Positions 5,953-6,295 of a stretch of DNA of 6,295 bases are shown in pieces. Numbering within the stretch: the first letter of the stretch is position 1; each line of letters begins with the position of its first letter. Below the pieces are notes generated by a model. The model did no database searches. It saw only the letters and a list, made by a program, of their open reading frames with translations, and had not been told where the DNA came from. The stretch is from an uncultured Faecalibacterium sp. (GTDB taxonomy: Bacteria; Bacillota; Clostridia; Oscillospirales; Ruminococcaceae), in NCBI GenBank assembly GCA_934525325.1, contig CAKSZE010000074.1:1-6295 (forward strand), given 5' to 3'. Both the position numbers and the translations under genes were made by a program.

Positions 5953-6032
5953 AAGCCGCCGGACAGGCGGGACGATTTAGAATGGCTTCCGTTGCACTCT
6001 AGCCATAATTAGCGGAAAAATATTTATATTTT

Positions 6033-6073
6033 GCAAATCGGGAAAATCTGCGGATTTTCCCGATTTGCTTTTT
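6033..6073 (+). terminator. Strong Rho-independent terminator of the phage-type operon
   Basis: GCAAATCGGGAAAATC (6033-6048) and GATTTTCCCGATTTGC (6053-6068) form a perfect 16-bp stem with a TGCG loop, followed by TTTTT (6069-6073). It lies 80 bp after the holin stop and ends rightward transcription. Read from the other strand the stem is followed by A residues, so it works in one direction only. A smaller hairpin CCGCC/GGCGG (5956-5970) precedes it without a T run. Confidence 0.93.
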
Positions 6074-6096
6074 CACGGGTGGGTTTGGGGAACGAA

Positions 6097-6241
6097 CTCC
6101 CTCAGTCAAAGCCTGACGGCTTTGCCAGCTCCCTCTGGGAGGGAGCCTTTGGCATAGAGGGGAAGTTTCAGACTAACCCGCAAAGTTTCCGGGCGTGCCA
6201 GCTCCCCCTTGGGGGAATCTGTCGCGCAGCGACTGAGGGGC
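6097..6241. repeat. Palindromic intergenic repeat (MITE/REP-like) with 9-bp terminal inverted repeats
   Basis: The unit starts CCCTCAGTC (6099-6107) and ends GACTGAGGG (6231-6239), exact reverse complements. Inside are perfect hairpins: AAAGCC/GGCTTT (6108-6123), GCTCCCTC-TGG-GAGGGAGC (6128-6146), TCCCCC-TT-GGGGGA (6203-6216) and GTCGC-GCA-GCGAC (6221-6233). It has no transposase frame; an open frame that crosses it is accidental. I recognise this type of CCCTCAGTC-bounded element as common between genes in Faecalibacterium-like genomes, which is knowledge rather than something tested here. It marks sequence to the right of the operon as host-type. Confidence 0.75.
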
Positions 6242-6295
6242 TATGGATGGAGAAGCGAAAAAAGCGTTAAAGCGATAGCGCCGACTGGCGCAGCG

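Larger units (their letters stand above)
5953..6295. other. Non-coding 3' region: terminator, repeat, window end
   Basis: No gene is supportable here. In order it holds a short CCGCC/GGCGG hairpin (5956-5970), a 6-bp dyad ATGGCT/AGCCAT (5982-6006), the AT-rich stretch before the terminator, the terminator, the palindromic repeat, and a final GCGCC-GACT-GGCGC hairpin (6278-6291) near the edge. I looked for a direct repeat shared with 640-1034 that could be an attachment site and found nothing longer than about seven bases (TGCAAAT). Confidence 0.6.

Noticed and set aside
640..6080. Phage attachment-site direct repeats flanking the operon
   Set aside because: By eye only a 7-base shared word (TGCAAAT) was found, which is expected by chance; no integrase gene is present.
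6031..6270. Plus-strand open frame of 79 codons
   Set aside because: It starts inside the terminator stem and runs through the palindromic repeat; the translation has no protein-like features.

Overview
The window looks like chromosomal DNA from a GC-rich gut Firmicute of the Oscillospiraceae (Faecalibacterium/Gemmiger type). This rests on the very GC-rich codon use, AGGAGG-type ribosome binding sites, sigma-A-like promoter hexamers, a cell-wall G5/YabE-type gene, and a palindromic intergenic repeat starting CCCTCAGTC of a kind I associate with these genomes. The genus is inference, not proof.

Left part (1-1034). The 5' end of a membrane-anchored YabE/G5-like cell-wall gene runs leftward off the edge. 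Upstream of it is a near-consensus sigma-A promoter on the minus strand (596-624). About 230 nt of leader lie between promoter and first ATG, full of perfect inverted repeats, two of which overlap and would exclude each other. From about 625 to 1034 no gene is supportable. This stretch holds an AT-rich tract, GC palindromes, and, just before the rightward operon, a perfect 9-bp dyad (946-968) overlapping a possible promoter.

Middle part (1035-5952). Seven tightly packed rightward genes form a phage-type operon. They are a baseplate/tail-fibre-like protein with an Ala-rich coiled coil, a smaller protein with a look-alike N-terminal domain, and a fibre built from collagen-like triplets, a Big_2 Ig-like domain and a lectin-like C-terminus. 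Then come a separate SGNH hydrolase with intact catalytic blocks, an M15 peptidase endolysin, a small membrane/coiled-coil XhlA-like protein, and an SPP1-family holin. The first four would recognise and modify a cell surface; the last three would lyse the cell. Gene junctions are 4-bp overlaps or gaps of 1-12 bp, so they are probably co-transcribed and partly translationally coupled.

Right part (5953-6295). A perfect 16-bp stem with a T tract ends the operon. A roughly 145-bp palindromic repeat with 9-bp terminal inverted repeats follows.

The most notable point is the layout. Fibre, hydrolase and lysis genes sit in what looks like a self-contained transcription unit between a divergent host gene and a terminator plus host repeat. 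No tape measure, tail tube, capsid, terminase or integrase is visible. It may be a domesticated or trans-acting phage module, a tailocin arm, a prophage remnant, or simply the end of a prophage with an unusual left boundary.
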